From Flavobacteriia bacterium (GTDB lineage: Bacteria; Bacteroidota; Bacteroidia; Flavobacteriales_D; Crocinitomicaceae), in contig JACOTM010000043.1 of assembly GCA_016178305.1 (NCBI GenBank), positions 1 to 51,138 of the forward strand: a stretch of DNA of 51,138 nt, given 5' to 3'. Below are positions 33,300 through 44,256 of the stretch, piece after piece (positions within the stretch are counted from its first letter, which is position 1; every line of letters starts with the position of its first letter). The position numbers and the translations under genes were made by a program. The notes under the pieces are model-generated. The model saw only the letters and a program-made list of their open reading frames with translations, ran no database searches and had not been told where the DNA came from.

Positions 33300-35237
33300 A
33301 TGAGCGAGAATATCAATCCATTATCATATTGTGAAAATATTTTAATTCGAAAACGATTTCCAACAAATGAAATTACTATAGGAATTTTAAAAATGGGAGC
33401 AGAAAATCCAATACGTGTTCAATCAATGACAACAGTTGACACATTGGATACAGCAGGTTCAGTAGAACAATCCTTAAAATTAATTAACGCTGGTTGTGAA
33501 TTAATTCGTTTAACTGCTCCAAGTAAAAAAGAAGCCGAGAATTTAGGTAAAATTAAACGAATACTCAATGTACAAAATCATTTTGTTCCGCTTGTTGCAG
33601 ACATACATTTCACACCAAATGCAGCCGAAATAGCTGCTCGATTGATTGAAAAAGTTCGAGTAAATCCAGGAAACTATGCTGATAAAAAGAAATTTGAGGA
33701 AATTGAATACACCGATGAAACTTACCTTTCTGAATTAATTCGCATTGAAGAAAAATTTACACCACTTGTTTTACTGTGTAAAGAAAAGAGTACAGCTATA
33801 CGAATTGGCACAAATCATGGATCACTATCTGACAGAATATTAAGTCGTTTTGGTGATACACCTGAAGGAATGGTTGAATCTGCAATGGAATTTATTCGAA
33901 TTTGTAAAAAGCATGATTTTAACGACATCGTTATTTCTATGAAAGCCAGTAATACCTTGATAATGGTTCAAGCTTATCGTTTATTGGTCGCAACAATGAA
34001 AATGGAAGGAATGAATTATCCGCTACATTTAGGTGTAACTGAAGCGGGGGATGGAGAAGATGGACGAATAAAATCAGCTGTTGGAATAGGAACTTTGTTA
34101 GAAGATGGATTGGGAGATACATTGCGTGTTTCATTAACAGAAGATCCTGAATTAGAAATACCTGTCGCTCAAAAATTAATTCAAAAATACACCAAGCTTG
34201 AAAACAACTTTGATTTATCACTTATAAAAATTGAAAAATTACCATACAATCCGTTTCAATACAATAAACACAAAACCATTGATATTGAACATATTGGAAG
34301 CAAAAATGTACCTGTTGTTATTGCTGATTTAACATCTAAAACCGAATTAAAACCTGCTAATTTATTTGCTTTTGGATATAATTATGCCGTTAACTTAGAT
34401 AAATATAACTTATCAGACCAAGCCGTTGATTTTGCGTATTTAGGAAATTTAAAACCAAATTTTGAACTTCCTGGCTCATTAAAATTAATCTCTGAATATC
34501 ATCATTGGAAAAAATATTACAGCACAGTAAACAATATATATCCAATAATAGATTTAAATTCAATATCGGAGTTCTCAAATTCATCAAAACCCTTTTTTGT
34601 AAGAATAAAAGCGGAAGAAAACGATATCGTAATACTCCAACACTATTCCTTAGCTATTATTGTATTAGAAACTGAATATGCCAATAAAACACAATTATTT
34701 CGCAATTTTAGAATAAATTTATCGAAATTAAATATATTGAATCCCGTAATTTTACATATTGAGAAAAATGACATCGATCCAGAAATGTTTCAATTATCCG
34801 TTTCAGCAGAATTAGGAGGAAGTTTAATAGATGGATTTGGTGATGGAATTTGGATAACATCAAATCAATCAGATGCTTTAATTAATTCTACTGCATTTGG
34901 AATATTACAAGCAACCAGAACTAGAATTTCAAAAACTGAATATATTTCTTGTCCTTCATGTGGAAGAACACTTTTTGATCTTCAAGAAACAACACAAAAA
35001 ATTAGAGAACGCACTTCTCATTTAAAAGGAATCAAAATTGGAATCATGGGATGTATTGTAAATGGGCCTGGAGAAATGGCCGATGCAGATTATGGTTATG
35101 TTGGAACAGGGCCTGGTAAAATTAATTTATATAAAGAGAAAAACGTAATGCAGAAAAATGTTTCCGAAAAAGAAGCTGTAGATGCCTTAATTAATTTAAT
35201 CAAAGAAAATGGAGATTGGATTGAACCAAAAAATTAA
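33300..35237 (+). CDS. ispG: 4-hydroxy-3-methylbut-2-enyl diphosphate synthase, long form
   Basis: This [4Fe-4S] enzyme of the MEP isoprenoid pathway turns MEcPP into HMBPP. The TIM-barrel part is clear (PIRVQSMTTVDTLDTAGSVE, LVADIHFTPNAAEIAARLI, VRVNPGNYADKKKFEE, LGVTEAGDGEDGRIKSAVGI), and the C-terminal cluster domain has SCPSCGRTLFDLQ and MGCIVNGPGEMADADYGYVG. At 645 residues it is the long type found in Bacteroidota, Chlamydiae and plants, with an extra middle domain of about 250 residues (about 290-540 here). No other MEP genes are near. It is divergent from the desaturase gene. Confidence 0.95.
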   Translation: MSENINPLSYCENILIRKRFPTNEITIGILKMGAENPIRVQSMTTVDTLDTAGSVEQSLKLINAGCELIRLTAPSKKEAENLGKIKRILNVQNHFVPLVADIHFTPNAAEIAARLIEKVRVNPGNYADKKKFEEIEYTDETYLSELIRIEEKFTPLVLLCKEKSTAIRIGTNHGSLSDRILSRFGDTPEGMVESAMEFIRICKKHDFNDIVISMKASNTLIMVQAYRLLVATMKMEGMNYPLHLGVTEAGDGEDGRIKSAVGIGTLLEDGLGDTLRVSLTEDPELEIPVAQKLIQKYTKLENNFDLSLIKIEKLPYNPFQYNKHKTIDIEHIGSKNVPVVIADLTSKTELKPANLFAFGYNYAVNLDKYNLSDQAVDFAYLGNLKPNFELPGSLKLISEYHHWKKYYSTVNNIYPIIDLNSISEFSNSSKPFFVRIKAEENDIVILQHYSLAIIVLETEYANKTQLFRNFRINLSKLNILNPVILHIEKNDIDPEMFQLSVSAELGGSLIDGFGDGIWITSNQSDALINSTAFGILQATRTRISKTEYISCPSCGRTLFDLQETTQKIRERTSHLKGIKIGIMGCIVNGPGEMADADYGYVGTGPGKINLYKEKNVMQKNVSEKEAVDALINLIKENGDWIEPKN

Positions 35238-35423
35238 AAAAGTATTTTACGTAAAATGGTCAATTTTTAATAAACCGACCATATTTATTTTAAAAAAGTA
35301 AAAAAACACGTCTTTTTAAATCAATTATCTAACATGTGGTAATATGTTTCGATATATAAAACATAAAAACCGCCTTAAATCGCTTTAAAATCCATTTTTA
35401 ATCTTTAAAAATTATTTTTTTGA

Positions 35424-35437
35424 GTTTCACGTGAAAC
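35424..35437. promoter_or_regulatory. parS-like site 1
   Basis: GTTTCACGTGAAAC is a perfect 14-bp palindrome identical to the core of the bacterial ParB (Spo0J) binding site, followed by the consensus A. Confidence 0.75.
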
Positions 35438-35610
35438 AAAAAGAGATTTTAGAATAGATTTTGAAAAGAAGATAAAACATTAAAAAATATCACACTCCTT
35501 AATCTTCACTCAAAGGAGTAAAACTATAAAATTATTCTAAATAATATTTATAAAAATAAATCACATAAAATCGTCTAAAAATTGAATCTACAAAACAATA
35601 ATTAAGTAAA

Positions 35611-35643
35611 TAAAAAATCCGACCAAAATAAAGATCGGATTTT
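35611..35643 (-). terminator. Terminator of mnmG (minus strand)
   Basis: A perfect 9-bp stem (AAAATCCGA at 35614-35622 with TCGGATTTT at 35635-35643) with a 12-nt loop; on the minus strand it is followed by a T run. It lies just beyond parS-like site 2. Confidence 0.7.
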
Positions 35644-35645
35644 GA

Positions 35646-35659
35646 GTTTCACGTGAAAC
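35646..35659. promoter_or_regulatory. parS-like site 2
   Basis: GTTTCACGTGAAAC, identical to site 1, lies between the mnmG stop codon and its terminator hairpin. Confidence 0.75.
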
Positions 35660-35669
35660 AAATTTAAAA

Positions 35670-37541
35670 TTATTTACCTATATGAATCAATAATACAGCA
35701 ATATCACTAGGAGATACACCACTTACTCTTGATGCTTGACCAACTGTAGCAGGTTGTAATTTGGTAAGTTTTTGACGGGCTTCAATACTTAAACTAGGCA
35801 TTACCATATAATCAATATTCTGAGGTATTTTACGTTCATCCATACGACTCATTTTTAAAGCAAGATCTTCTTCGCGTGAAATATAACCCTCATATTTTAA
35901 GAGTATTTCAGTCTGAGAAACAATTTCAGAATTAATTTCTAACAATTGTTCAGCTAAAAGTTTTGAAACTGAACTCATAGCTAATACATCCTCAATTGTA
36001 ATATGTGGACGTGTAATAAGAGAAGATAATTTAACCTGTTGTGTGATAGGAGAACTTTCTTTAGCAATTAATATAGGATTCGCTACTTCTTGAGAAACAC
36101 CTTCCTTTTGTAAAGATTTCTTTAAAGCTTGAACACCTTCTAATTTATCTTGAACTCTTTTTAATTCAGTATCTGAAACCATTCCGATAGCATGAGCTAA
36201 AGGTGTTAAACGAATATCAGCATTATCATGACGAAGTAGAATTCTATACTCTGCACGACTCGTAAACATACGATATGGTTCTTCTGTACCTTTAGTAATT
36301 AAATCATCTATTAAAACACCTATATAAGCTTCGCTTCTAGACAAAATAAAATCATCTTGATTATAAACTTTCCGATGAGCATTAATTCCAGCCATTAAAC
36401 CTTGGCAAGCTGCTTCTTCATAACCAGTAGTTCCATTGATTTGACCAGCAAAATATAATCCACTAACCAATTTTGTTTCTAAAGTATGTTTTAACTGCGT
36501 AGGAGGGAAATAATCATATTCAATAGCATAACCAGGGCGAAACATTTTTACATTTTCAAAACCTGGAATAGTTTTTAATGCCGCCAACTGAATTTCTTCA
36601 GGTAGAGAAGTACTAAATCCATTCACATAGATTTCACATGTATCCCAACCCTCTGGTTCAACAAATATTTGATGACGATCTTTATCAGCAAAACGATTTA
36701 TTTTATCTTCAATACTTGGACAATAACGCGGACCTGTACTTTTAATAGAGCCATTAAACATTGGAGAACGATCGAAACCAGTTTTCAACATTTCATGCGT
36801 ATCTGTATTCGTATAAGTAATATAACAAGGTCGTTGTTTTGACAATGGTAAAGTATCACTGAAACTAAATTTTGCAGGATTTTCATCACCAGGCTGAATT
36901 TCCATTTTATCATAATGCAAAGAACGACCATCAACACGTGGTGGTGTTCCTGTTTTCATTCTACCTGCTTCAAAACCTAAAGCAACTAAATCTTCCGTAA
37001 TACCAATTGATGCTCTTTCCGCTGCTCGTCCTCCACCAAATTGCTTTTCACCCATGTGAATTAATCCATTCAAAAAAGTACCATTCGTCAAAACAACTGA
37101 TTTTGAAAAAATAAAAATACCCAAAGATGTTCGCACACCTTTTACAATATTATTCTCAACGATTAAACCTATACACATGTCTTGCCAAAAATCAACATTT
37201 GGATTGCGTTCTAAAAGCAAACGCCACTCTTCAGCAAACTTCATACGATCACTTTGAGCACGAGGTGACCACATTGCAGGACCCTTAGAGGAATTCAACA
37301 TACGGAATTGAATCGCACTTTTATCCGTAACAATTCCTGAACCACCACCTAAAGCATCAATCTCACGAATAATTTGACCTTTTGCAACTCCACCCATTGC
37401 TGGATTACAACTCATCTGTGCAATGGTGTTCATATTCATTGTCAACAACAAAACTGAACTACCCAATTTAGCAGCAGCATTAGCAGCTTCACAACCAGCA
37501 TGCCCACCACCAACTACTATAACATCATATTCTTTTAACAT
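35670..37541 (-). CDS. mnmG: tRNA uridine-5-carboxymethylaminomethyl modification enzyme, FAD subunit
   Basis: With MnmE this flavoprotein builds the cmnm5 group on U34 of tRNAs reading split codon boxes. The 623-residue length is normal. The N-terminal FAD site is [20 protein letters not shown], followed by the family signature [20 protein letters not shown] and later FFPPTQ-like [45 protein letters not shown] is the second signature. The C-terminal helical tRNA-binding domain ends [18 protein letters not shown]. The gene is flanked on both sides by parS-like palindromes; mnmG (gidA) is close to the replication origin in many bacteria. Confidence 0.97.
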   Translation of the reverse strand: MLKEYDVIVVGGGHAGCEAANAAAKLGSSVLLLTMNMNTIAQMSCNPAMGGVAKGQIIREIDALGGGSGIVTDKSAIQFRMLNSSKGPAMWSPRAQSDRMKFAEEWRLLLERNPNVDFWQDMCIGLIVENNIVKGVRTSLGIFIFSKSVVLTNGTFLNGLIHMGEKQFGGGRAAERASIGITEDLVALGFEAGRMKTGTPPRVDGRSLHYDKMEIQPGDENPAKFSFSDTLPLSKQRPCYITYTNTDTHEMLKTGFDRSPMFNGSIKSTGPRYCPSIEDKINRFADKDRHQIFVEPEGWDTCEIYVNGFSTSLPEEIQLAALKTIPGFENVKMFRPGYAIEYDYFPPTQLKHTLETKLVSGLYFAGQINGTTGYEEAACQGLMAGINAHRKVYNQDDFILSRSEAYIGVLIDDLITKGTEEPYRMFTSRAEYRILLRHDNADIRLTPLAHAIGMVSDTELKRVQDKLEGVQALKKSLQKEGVSQEVANPILIAKESSPITQQVKLSSLITRPHITIEDVLAMSSVSKLLAEQLLEINSEIVSQTEILLKYEGYISREEDLALKMSRMDERKIPQNIDYMVMPSLSIEARQKLTKLQPATVGQASRVSGVSPSDIAVLLIHIGK

Positions 37542-37550
37542 ATTTTTCGT

Positions 37551-37564
37551 GTTCCACGTGGAAC
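37551..37564. promoter_or_regulatory. parS-like site 3, overlapping the mnmG promoter
   Basis: GTTCCACGTGGAAC, flanked by T and A, equals the Pseudomonas-type parS 16-mer. A TAAATTTG -7 element on the minus strand (37564-37571) abuts it, so the site covers the predicted mnmG transcription start. Confidence 0.75.
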
Positions 37565-37595
37565 AAATTTACAACGATTAAAATTCAAATAAAAA

Positions 37596-38021
37596 TTAAG
37601 TTTCACGTGGAACAATTCGAGCAAGATAAAAATCTTCTTTAAATCGCATCATCTTCTCATCTTCTGGAAATTTATCTTTATAACCACACAAGTGTAAAAC
37701 GCCATGAACAATCACACGATTTAATTCGTTTTCGAAAGAAACACCATTTTGAATTGAATTATCAAGCACACGATCTTTTGATATAAACAAATCCCCCATA
37801 ATTAAATCACCTTCACAATAATCGAAAGTAATAATGTCTGTATAATAATCGTGTTGTAAGAACTCAATATTTTTCTGCAATAAATATTCATCTGAACAGA
37901 AAATTAAATTAACTTCCTCTAAATTTTTATTTTCAACATTACAACAATCCGATAGCCATGAAATAAAAAATTCTGGATCAAGACCCAGAATTTCAACATC
38001 TTCAAAAAATAAATTAATCAT
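37596..38021 (-). CDS. ybeY: Endoribonuclease YbeY (16S rRNA maturation)
   Basis: I start at the ATG at 38021, since the longer frame overlaps the upstream gene and adds a non-conserved 19 residues. The 141-residue protein carries the metal-binding motif HGVLHLCGYKDK; the third ligand of the common H-x3-H-x4-GHDH pattern is replaced by the GYKDK form that I recall as usual in Bacteroidota. Other conserved parts are LIFCSDEYLLQKNIEFLQHD and YYTDIITFDYCEG. YbeY trims the 16S rRNA 3' end and is linked to ribosome quality control. The last codons overlap a parS-like palindrome. The upstream ATPase-like gene ends 1 base before its ATG. Confidence 0.9.
   Translation of the reverse strand: MINLFFEDVEILGLDPEFFISWLSDCCNVENKNLEEVNLIFCSDEYLLQKNIEFLQHDYYTDIITFDYCEGDLIMGDLFISKDRVLDNSIQNGVSFENELNRVIVHGVLHLCGYKDKFPEDEKMMRFKEDFYLARIVPRET
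37600..37613. promoter_or_regulatory. parS-like site 4, inside the ybeY 3' end
   Basis: GTTTCACGTGGAAC is a hybrid of the two other forms, with a single internal mismatch to perfect symmetry. It encodes part of the final residues (VPRET) of YbeY. Confidence 0.65.
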
Positions 38022-38022
38022 T

Positions 38023-38445
38023 TTATTTGGTAAAATATATATTAACTTTCGTGCCATTTTCTTCAAACTCAACTTCATCAGCTAGGTTTTTCATTAAAAA
38101 TATACCGCGTCCATTTTCTTTTTCAATATTTTCAGGTGAAGTAGGGTCGGGGAGGTTGTGAAAATCAAAACCTCTTCCATGATCTTTTACAGTAAAACAA
38201 AATTCATCTTCCTTGTCAGCAACACCGACATTAACTTCCAATTCATTTTGAAAAGTATTTCCATGTTGAATAGCATTATTCACCGCTTCCGTAACTGCAA
38301 TTAAAACATTACCATAAAAATCTTCTTGAACACCTAATTCACTACAGACTTTATCTATTAATGTTTCAACCTTACGTACCGCAGCATAATCTGACGGAAT
38401 AGAAATATTATCTACTATTGTAAAACCTTCTCTCATACAAAACAT
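38023..38445 (-). CDS. RsbW/SpoIIAB-like anti-sigma ATPase (HATPase_c_2)
   Basis: The 140-residue protein is a stand-alone GHKL ATPase of the serine-kinase anti-sigma type: the N box is VLIAVTEAVNNAIQHGN, the G1 box KDHGRGFDF, and the G2 box ENGRGIFLMKNLADEVEF. Proteins of this group bind a sigma factor or phosphorylate an anti-anti-sigma protein (STAS domain); Bacteroidota lack SigB, so the target here is unknown. Two ATGs are possible (38445 and 38436). It lies between the DUF4175 gene and ybeY with gaps of 13 and 1 bases, suggesting one operon of the three plus mnmG. Confidence 0.85.
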   Translation of the reverse strand: MFCMREGFTIVDNISIPSDYAAVRKVETLIDKVCSELGVQEDFYGNVLIAVTEAVNNAIQHGNTFQNELEVNVGVADKEDEFCFTVKDHGRGFDFHNLPDPTSPENIEKENGRGIFLMKNLADEVEFEENGTKVNIYFTK

Positions 38446-38458
38446 ATATCTTCAATAA

Positions 38459-41400
38459 TCAATTCGCTCTATTGAAATATTCGTTTGCTTTATCTTTATA
38501 ATACTTTCTATATAAAGGGTCAACAGATCTCAATAATTCAATTTGTTTGAGCTTTTGTTTCGTATACTCATCAAATCGAATTTGGTTACTATTATTTACA
38601 CTTTTTCCTTCTTTTGATTCTCTTTTTTCTTCAAACCCTCTCTCCATCAATGCTTTTTCAGACTCTAACAAACGTGTTAAAATATCCTTTTGCCGTTTAA
38701 TCATTTCAGGTGAAAAGTTTTTATTAATCAAATCCTTTTCTTGTTTTTCTAATTCATTAATCAAAGGGTTCAATTTATTACCTGTTCCTTTGCCATCTTT
38801 ATTTAATTCATTTTTTAATTGCTCCAATCTTTGTCTAATAGCCGTTTGCTGAGCTGCCATTTTTGCTATTTCTTTATTACCCAAACCTGGCATACCCATA
38901 TTTCCTCCTTGCCCAGGTTTTGAACCAGGTTTATCCCCAGGCTTATCTCCACCAGGATTGGGACCTTTTTGCATTTGCTCTAATTGTTTTTTCAACATTT
39001 CTTTCATATCGCCTGGGTTCATTGAATCACCAGACTTCGGTTTTCCTTTACCTTTACCTCCAGGTTTTGAACATGAACCACCACCTTTAGATTCAGACTG
39101 CATTTGTTGTTGCATGCTTTCTAACGACTCATTAAGCAACAAAGCAAGATTGTTATAAGAAGTCATAACGGATTGTTGATGTGTATTTAAATAACGCTTG
39201 CGGTGTTCATCAATATCTTCTAAAGCTAAACCAAAATTCTTTTCAATATCATTCAATTCTTTATCTATAAAAGAGGCAATTTTAGGTTGTCTTTGAGCTA
39301 AAGCTTCTAAACTGTCTTTAATAACTTTGGTGTCATCAATAATATTTCGTTGCACACGGCCATATTTCCGATAACTTGGATCATTGTCTTTTACATTCGT
39401 GAATTTATACATTACATCTTCTTGTGCAAAACTCAAAGTCATTAAGTTTTTTAAAATAGACCGAAGCGTATTAATGTCTTCTTCTTGTTGTTCTTTATTT
39501 GATTCTTGCTGCATCTGATCCAATTCATCAGCCATTTTTTTCATTTCATCAGCTGCTTTTTTCTGATTTTCGGAAGCTTTTTTTCCTTTTTTATTGTTTA
39601 AATTTTCGGAAGCTTTTTTCATCTCTTCCGAAATTTCTTTTTTCATCTCTTCCTGATCACCTAAATTCATAGGACTTTTTAATTCTTCATTCAATTTTTT
39701 TAACTCATCTAAATCTTCCTTTAGTTCTTCAAATTTCTCATTTAACTGATCCTGTTTTGGTTTAGCTGATTCAGAATTTAACCGTTCATTATCAATTTTT
39801 TCTTTCAATTCATTTTGCTCTTTTGAAAGCTCTTTCAATTCTTTTTCAAGATCATCAATTTTTTCATTTACTTGTAATTTTTTAAGCATTTCTAAACTAC
39901 GATCTAATTGCTTTTTCATATCCTCAGAAGATTGCTCAACATCTTCCATTTGTTTTTCTAATTTCTCATTATTATCTTGCTTTAATAAATCTTCTAACTT
40001 TTTCAAAAGTTCCATTAATTCATCATCCATCACTTCATTCAATAAATCTTCTATCATTTGTTGTTTTTCCAACAACTCTTTATCCATTTCAGATAATTGA
40101 TTTTTTTGCTCCGTACTCTCTTCTATTTGCTGTAACATTTGCTCCAAAGACTTTTGTATATTTTGTTGCTCTTGCTGTAATTGCTGTACTTGATTTATTT
40201 TATTAAAATCATTTGATTTAGAATTTAAAATGTCTTTTTTTAAATGATCTACTTTCTTTTGAAAATCATTTGCTTTCGTTAAAATATCTTTCAAATTTTC
40301 TTTAGATTCAAGTTGATCTTCAAAACGTTTTTCATTTAATTCTTCTAAAGATGGAAGTTTATATTCAAATGTTTGACTGCGTGAAGATTTAGAACCATTC
40401 ACACCATCATTATCATTCACAATAAAATAATATTCAATTTTATCATTTAATTTAACATCTTCATGTTTGAAGTCAACGGCAAAATTAAATGGCATTTCAG
40501 TTCCAAGAACCTTACCAACAGGAATAGATTGTGTCCGTTTTTTACCATTTTCGGAAATAATAGTATAAACAAATTTCAAAGAAGTAAACCCATAATCATC
40601 AGCTATAGAACCAGAAAAAAAGCGAATTGATTCAGAAATAGAATCTTTTATTTCATCAACATGAATCGAAGGAAAACCGTCTTTCGCAACAGTAATAAAA
40701 AAACTAGCGGTATCCTTTTTATTGTTTTGAGAATTAAACATTGCTATACGAATACGGGCATCATTTAAAAACTTTTGTTTAATCCTAAATGATTCATCTT
40801 CATAAACAGTTGACTTCGAATTAATATCAAAAACAACTTTTTGTGTATTTTTAGTAATAATATTCCATTCAACAAATGTTCCTTCAGGTATTGCTAAATC
40901 TCCAGAATTTATAATGGTCTCCGGCTGTTTTCCTAAATAAGACGGATATACTAATCTTGCTTCTAATTTTCCAATTGTTGATTTTTTAATTACATGAATA
41001 GGATAGATTGTACTTTCAAATGAATTGCCTTCAAAATAAAATTGATCATTTTCTTTAATTTTTTTTAAGAACCCGTGAGCAGCATTTTTAGCAGATTTTT
41101 CCATTAAAAATTTCCCTTGACTGCTAACCAAATATATTTTATCAGGAAATTGGGATCCTTTTAAAATTAAATTAATTTCTAAATCATCACCTTCTTCAAC
41201 TTCTAGGTCTGTGTTATTTAAAACAAAGTCAAAAGGAGCAATTGGCTTAAATTCTTGAGAATAATTTACAACTCTTTCTGTTCCTTGTTGAAACAAAGTT
41301 GGAACAAAAATACCAACTGCCAAAAAGATTAATAGCAACGGAATAATATATTTTAAATAACGTTTGTTCTCTTTAATATCAATTGCTGTTGTAAAAGGAA

Positions 41401-41824
41401 TAGCAGTTAAGGAAGCAGAACGTTGTGAAACACTTGCTCGAATAAGCTCAAAATTACCTTCGTTTTGAGTCAAATTATCATTCAACTGTAACGTATTTAA
41501 TAAGCGATCTGAAATCGAAGGAAAAAAACTTCCAATAATTTTAGATGCTTGATAGCGATCTATTTGTTTTCCTAAAGCAAACAACCGCGACACAGGTATG
41601 ATAATATACTTTGCTAATACATAAATATTAGTCAAAATAAATCCAAAAAATAAGATTGCACGAACAACAGAGTTGAATCTTCCAAAAAATTCCAAGGTTG
41701 TCGTTAATAAAAAAGAAAAAAGAAAAATAATACCAAAAAGGAATAATCCTTTAATCATTTCATTCTTATAATATTTGCGAATAAACGCATCAATCTGACT
41801 TAATAATCTATCAAAAGCACTCAT
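38459..41824 (-). CDS. DUF4175 family membrane protein with long coiled coils
   Basis: The 1121-residue protein has two or three N-terminal membrane helices (LFLFGIIFLFSFLLTTTLEF, AILFFGFILTNIYVLAKYII, YIIPLLLIFLAVGIFVPTLF), a beta-rich periplasmic part (about 190-490), a long acidic/basic coiled-coil zone (about 500-790; repeated EELKEDLDELKKLNEELK-type heptads), and a Gly/Pro/Met-rich segment (KPGGKGKGKPKSGDSMNPGD) before a helical tail. DUF4175 proteins are common in Flavobacteriia; their function is unknown, although location and shape suggest an envelope-spanning role. The gene is the likely head of the minus-strand operon leading to mnmG. Confidence 0.85.
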   Translation of the reverse strand: MSAFDRLLSQIDAFIRKYYKNEMIKGLFLFGIIFLFSFLLTTTLEFFGRFNSVVRAILFFGFILTNIYVLAKYIIIPVSRLFALGKQIDRYQASKIIGSFFPSISDRLLNTLQLNDNLTQNEGNFELIRASVSQRSASLTAIPFTTAIDIKENKRYLKYIIPLLLIFLAVGIFVPTLFQQGTERVVNYSQEFKPIAPFDFVLNNTDLEVEEGDDLEINLILKGSQFPDKIYLVSSQGKFLMEKSAKNAAHGFLKKIKENDQFYFEGNSFESTIYPIHVIKKSTIGKLEARLVYPSYLGKQPETIINSGDLAIPEGTFVEWNIITKNTQKVVFDINSKSTVYEDESFRIKQKFLNDARIRIAMFNSQNNKKDTASFFITVAKDGFPSIHVDEIKDSISESIRFFSGSIADDYGFTSLKFVYTIISENGKKRTQSIPVGKVLGTEMPFNFAVDFKHEDVKLNDKIEYYFIVNDNDGVNGSKSSRSQTFEYKLPSLEELNEKRFEDQLESKENLKDILTKANDFQKKVDHLKKDILNSKSNDFNKINQVQQLQQEQQNIQKSLEQMLQQIEESTEQKNQLSEMDKELLEKQQMIEDLLNEVMDDELMELLKKLEDLLKQDNNEKLEKQMEDVEQSSEDMKKQLDRSLEMLKKLQVNEKIDDLEKELKELSKEQNELKEKIDNERLNSESAKPKQDQLNEKFEELKEDLDELKKLNEELKSPMNLGDQEEMKKEISEEMKKASENLNNKKGKKASENQKKAADEMKKMADELDQMQQESNKEQQEEDINTLRSILKNLMTLSFAQEDVMYKFTNVKDNDPSYRKYGRVQRNIIDDTKVIKDSLEALAQRQPKIASFIDKELNDIEKNFGLALEDIDEHRKRYLNTHQQSVMTSYNNLALLLNESLESMQQQMQSESKGGGSCSKPGGKGKGKPKSGDSMNPGDMKEMLKKQLEQMQKGPNPGGDKPGDKPGSKPGQGGNMGMPGLGNKEIAKMAAQQTAIRQRLEQLKNELNKDGKGTGNKLNPLINELEKQEKDLINKNFSPEMIKRQKDILTRLLESEKALMERGFEEKRESKEGKSVNNSNQIRFDEYTKQKLKQIELLRSVDPLYRKYYKDKANEYFNRAN

Positions 41825-42018
41825 AGTATTCTCATTGATAATAGAAAAACGTATAAAAATAAAACAATATTATGATAACAAGGGTCTGGGAAACATATCC
41901 GAAAACAAAAAAATTGTTAAATGTAAAATGAATCATAAATAACAACTTATAAATCATATTATATATCTGATTATGAACAATATATTAATTAATAAAATGT
42001 AGTTTAAAAGCAATGTAA

Positions 42019-43576
<1,558 letters not shown>

Positions 43577-43586
43577 AAAATTAGAC

Positions 43587-43631
43587 ATTAGAAGCTAGAC
43601 TTTAGACAAAAAGTTTAGTCTAGCTTCTAAT
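43587..43631. repeat. 15-bp perfect inverted repeat between gltX and folB
   Basis: ATTAGAAGCTAGACT at 43587-43601 pairs with AGTCTAGCTTCTAAT at 43617-43631 over a 15-nt loop. There is no T run, so it is not a typical terminator; further TAGC/CTAATATCT fragments follow up to folB. It may be an mRNA-stabilising or processing hairpin. Confidence 0.6.
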
Positions 43632-43653
43632 ATCTAGCATCTAATATCTCAAA

Positions 43654-44007
43654 ATGAAACACACCATAGAAGTCAACGGAATAAAATTATATGCTTTTCA
43701 CGGATGTTTGCCGGAAGAGGGGAAAATTGGTGGTCATTATACCGTAGATATATCGTTAACAACTGATTTTACGGAAGCGGCTCTTTCTGATGAATTAATT
43801 CAAACTATCGATTATTGTGATATCAATCGAATTGTGACTGAAGAAATGGCTATTCGATCGAAATTAATTGAACATGTTGGACAAAGAATTTATAATCGTA
43901 TTTATAAACAAATAGCTAACATCTTGACTTTAAAAGTGAAAATAATTAAAATTTGTCCTCCAATTAATGGAGATGTACAAAACGTTGCAATAATAATAGA
44001 AGATTAA
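43654..44007 (+). CDS. folB: Dihydroneopterin aldolase
   Basis: The enzyme cleaves dihydroneopterin to hydroxymethyl-dihydropterin and glycolaldehyde in folate synthesis. The 117-residue length and motifs fit: IEVNGIKLYAFHGCLPEEG, VDISLTTDFTEAALSDELIQ, TIDYCDINRIVTEEM, LIEHVGQRIYNRIY and the C-terminal KIIKICPPINGDVQNVAIII with the usual KP-type region replaced by KICPPI. It follows gltX after a hairpin-bearing gap of 77 bases and may be co-transcribed with it. Confidence 0.93.
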   Translation: MKHTIEVNGIKLYAFHGCLPEEGKIGGHYTVDISLTTDFTEAALSDELIQTIDYCDINRIVTEEMAIRSKLIEHVGQRIYNRIYKQIANILTLKVKIIKICPPINGDVQNVAIIIED

Positions 44008-44036
44008 TTGTTTTTTAAATTTTTTTATTAATTTTG
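44008..44036 (+). promoter_or_regulatory. Promoter of tRNA-Cys
   Basis: A -33 TTG (44008-44010), an 18-nt spacer and a -7 TAATTTTG (44029-44036) make the best full Bacteroidota promoter in the window. It ends 12 nt before the tRNA. Confidence 0.65.
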
Positions 44037-44048
44037 CACCACACAAAT

Positions 44049-44119
44049 GGTTTTGTGGCCGAGCGGTTAGGCAGCGGTCTGCAAAACCGTCTACAGCGGT
44101 TCGAATCCGCTCGAAACCT
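44049..44119 (+). tRNA. tRNA-Cys (anticodon GCA)
   Basis: A complete cloverleaf can be drawn: acceptor stem GGTTTTG with CGAAACC (one G-T pair), D arm GCCGAGCGGTTAGGC, anticodon arm CGGT-CTGCAAA-ACCG with anticodon GCA at 44081-44083, T arm AGCGG-TTCGAAT-CCGCT and discriminator T, as expected for tRNA-Cys. The 3' CCA is not encoded. Confidence 0.95.
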
Positions 44120-44120
44120 C

Positions 44121-44148
44121 AAAAGCTCTGATTATTCAGAGCTTTTTT
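44121..44148 (+). terminator. Terminator of tRNA-Cys
   Basis: A perfect 11-bp stem AAAAGCTCTGA / TCAGAGCTTTT with a TTAT loop is followed by more T residues. Confidence 0.9.
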
Positions 44149-44256
44149 CGTTTAATGAATTCGTTTTCAAAAAAAGTAATTCACGTTATAAAATAAACTG
44201 AAAGTACGAACAAAAAGAAATTGAATATTCTTTTATCCTGAATCTAACTAAGGTTA

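Larger units (their letters stand above)
35238..35669. other. AT-rich intergenic region between ispG and mnmG with two parS-like sites
   Basis: There is no coding capacity in these 432 bases. They contain a weak hairpin after ispG (ATGGTC at 35256-35261 with GACCAT at 35277-35282, a possible terminator), a parS-like palindrome, a loose inverted repeat ACTCC/GGAGT near 35504-35520, the mnmG terminator hairpin, and a second parS-like palindrome. Confidence 0.6.

Noticed and set aside
37596-38021. YbeY as inactive because the third metal-binding His is not seen
   Set aside because: The HGVLHLCGYKDK form is, from memory, the usual Bacteroidota version, so I do not treat it as a defect.
38547-39158. 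Plus-strand open frames opposite the DUF4175 gene
   Set aside because: They are antisense shadows of the low-complexity Gly/Pro/Lys coding region, without start signals or family resemblance.
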